The notes under the pieces were generated by a model. That model made no database searches, was not told the DNA's origin, and worked only from the letters and a program-made list of their open reading frames with translations. From UMGS755 sp045132895 (lineage in GTDB: Bacteria > Bacillota > Clostridia > UBA1381 > UBA9506), in contig JBGUTC010000024.1 in NCBI GenBank assembly GCA_045132895.1, forward strand, positions 1 through 5,168: a stretch of 5,168 nucleotides of DNA, read 5' to 3'. This document shows positions 4,559-5,168 of this stretch, piece after piece (positions within the stretch are counted from its first letter, which is position 1; each line of letters opens with the position of its first letter). The position numbers and the translations under genes were made by a program.

Positions 4559-5168
4559 ATGGCAAGTCCATTAGCAGACAGAATCAGACCACAATCCTTA
4601 GAGGATTGTGTTGGTCAGCGTCACCTGCTTTCTGAAGGAAAAATTTTGCACCGTATCATTACCGGCGGAACGGTACCAAACATGATTTTTTACGGTCCCT
4701 CCGGCACGGGCAAAACCACCGTTGCTAACATTGCCGCCCGCTTGTCCGGCAAAACGCTTTACAAGTTGAATGCAACAACTGCTTCCGTCTCTGACATCAA
4801 GGCTATCACCTCAGAACTTGGCGGATTAGGTACCCGGGGCGGTGTTCTGCTCTATCTCGACGAGATTCAGAACTTTAATAAAAAGCAACAGCAATCCCTT
4901 TTAGAGTTTATTGAAAACGGTTCCATTACGTTGATTGCCAGCACAACGGAGAACCCGTATTTCTATATTTATAACGCTATCTTATCCCGTTGTACCGTCT
5001 TTGAATTTAAACCCGTAGACGGTACAGATATTTCCAAGGCTTTAAAACGTGCAGTGACTATTTTGGAACAGGAAATGGATCTTGCCATCCAGTTGGAGGA
5101 TGAGGCTTTATCTCATTTGTCAGAATCCTCCGCCGGAGATGTCAGGAAAGCACTGAACTCTTTAGAAC
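4559..5168 (+). CDS. rarA: RarA/MgsA-type replication-associated AAA+ ATPase (partial, C-terminus beyond window)
   Basis: The frame is open to the window edge, giving 203 residues of a protein that in full should be about 400-450. RarA (MgsA, WRNIP1 relatives) is a clamp-loader-like ATPase acting at stalled replication forks. Visible: the N-terminal MASPLADRIRPQSLEDCVGQ typical of the family, Walker A GPSGTGKTT (46-54), Walker B LLYLDEI (97-103), the FNKKQQQSLLEFIENG segment (106-121), sensor 1 ASTTENP (127-133), the arginine finger in LSRC (R144), and sensor 2 GDVRKALN (193-200). LDEIQNFNK replaces the more usual DEIHRFNK, and ENPYFYIYNAILSR the usual ENPSFEvNsALLSR, so it may be a divergent branch. 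The ATG is preceded by AAAGGCGG (4544-4551). It lies after the jag terminator; no clear promoter is seen in the short gap, so read-through or a promoter inside jag may supply it. RuvB or DnaX are less likely given the N-terminus. Confidence 0.93.
   Translation, partial: MASPLADRIRPQSLEDCVGQRHLLSEGKILHRIITGGTVPNMIFYGPSGTGKTTVANIAARLSGKTLYKLNATTASVSDIKAITSELGGLGTRGGVLLYLDEIQNFNKKQQQSLLEFIENGSITLIASTTENPYFYIYNAILSRCTVFEFKPVDGTDISKALKRAVTILEQEMDLAIQLEDEALSHLSESSAGDVRKALNSLE

Overview
The window reads as a chromosomal segment of a Gram-positive anaerobe of the class Clostridia (Bacillota), possibly in or near the Oscillospirales/Ruminococcaceae. The grounds are the order rpmH-rnpA-yidD-yidC-jag, strong AGGAGG-type ribosome binding sites, TTG starts, a short YidC without the large N-terminal periplasmic domain, and a zinc-ribbon/DUF5050-type membrane protein of a kind common in gut clostridia. 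The taxonomic placement is inference from gene style, not from a search.

Layout. Positions 1-1171 (minus strand, cut off at the window edge) encode a membrane protein with an N-terminal beta-rich domain, a four-cysteine zinc finger, a charged coiled coil, one transmembrane helix and the start of a DUF5050-like beta-propeller. Upstream of it on the same strand, 39 bp away, is a histidine phosphatase (1211-1852); the two are probably co-transcribed from an extended -10 promoter at 1894-1922. An AT-rich divergent intergenic region (about 1871-2106) separates this pair from the plus-strand operon. It holds that promoter, a perfect-consensus promoter for rpmH (TTGACA, 17 bp, TATAAT), a 12-bp palindrome, and an exact 11-bp inverted repeat whose arms flank the rpmH promoter.

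The plus-strand operon is rpmH (ribosomal protein L34, 2107-2241, TTG start), a long hairpin, rnpA (RNase P protein, 2318-2707), yidD (2704-2913, overlapping rnpA by 4 bp), yidC (2941-3840, TTG start) and jag/khpB (3841-4476, directly abutting yidC). It ends in a strong intrinsic terminator at 4495-4535. This cassette joins ribosome assembly, tRNA 5' maturation and membrane protein insertion: YidD assists YidC, and Jag is an RNA-binding partner encoded beside it. After the terminator, a partial rarA-type AAA+ ATPase gene (from 4559 to the window end) begins.

The cassette is usually flanked by dnaA (upstream, divergent from rpmH) and mnmE (downstream of jag). Neither is here: the flanks are a phosphatase/DUF5050 pair and rarA, and no DnaA boxes were found in the intergenic region. 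I do not see an unmistakably new system. The points most worth a second look are the multidomain DUF5050 membrane protein beside the core operon, the inverted repeat bracketing the rpmH promoter, and the rpmH-rnpA hairpin.
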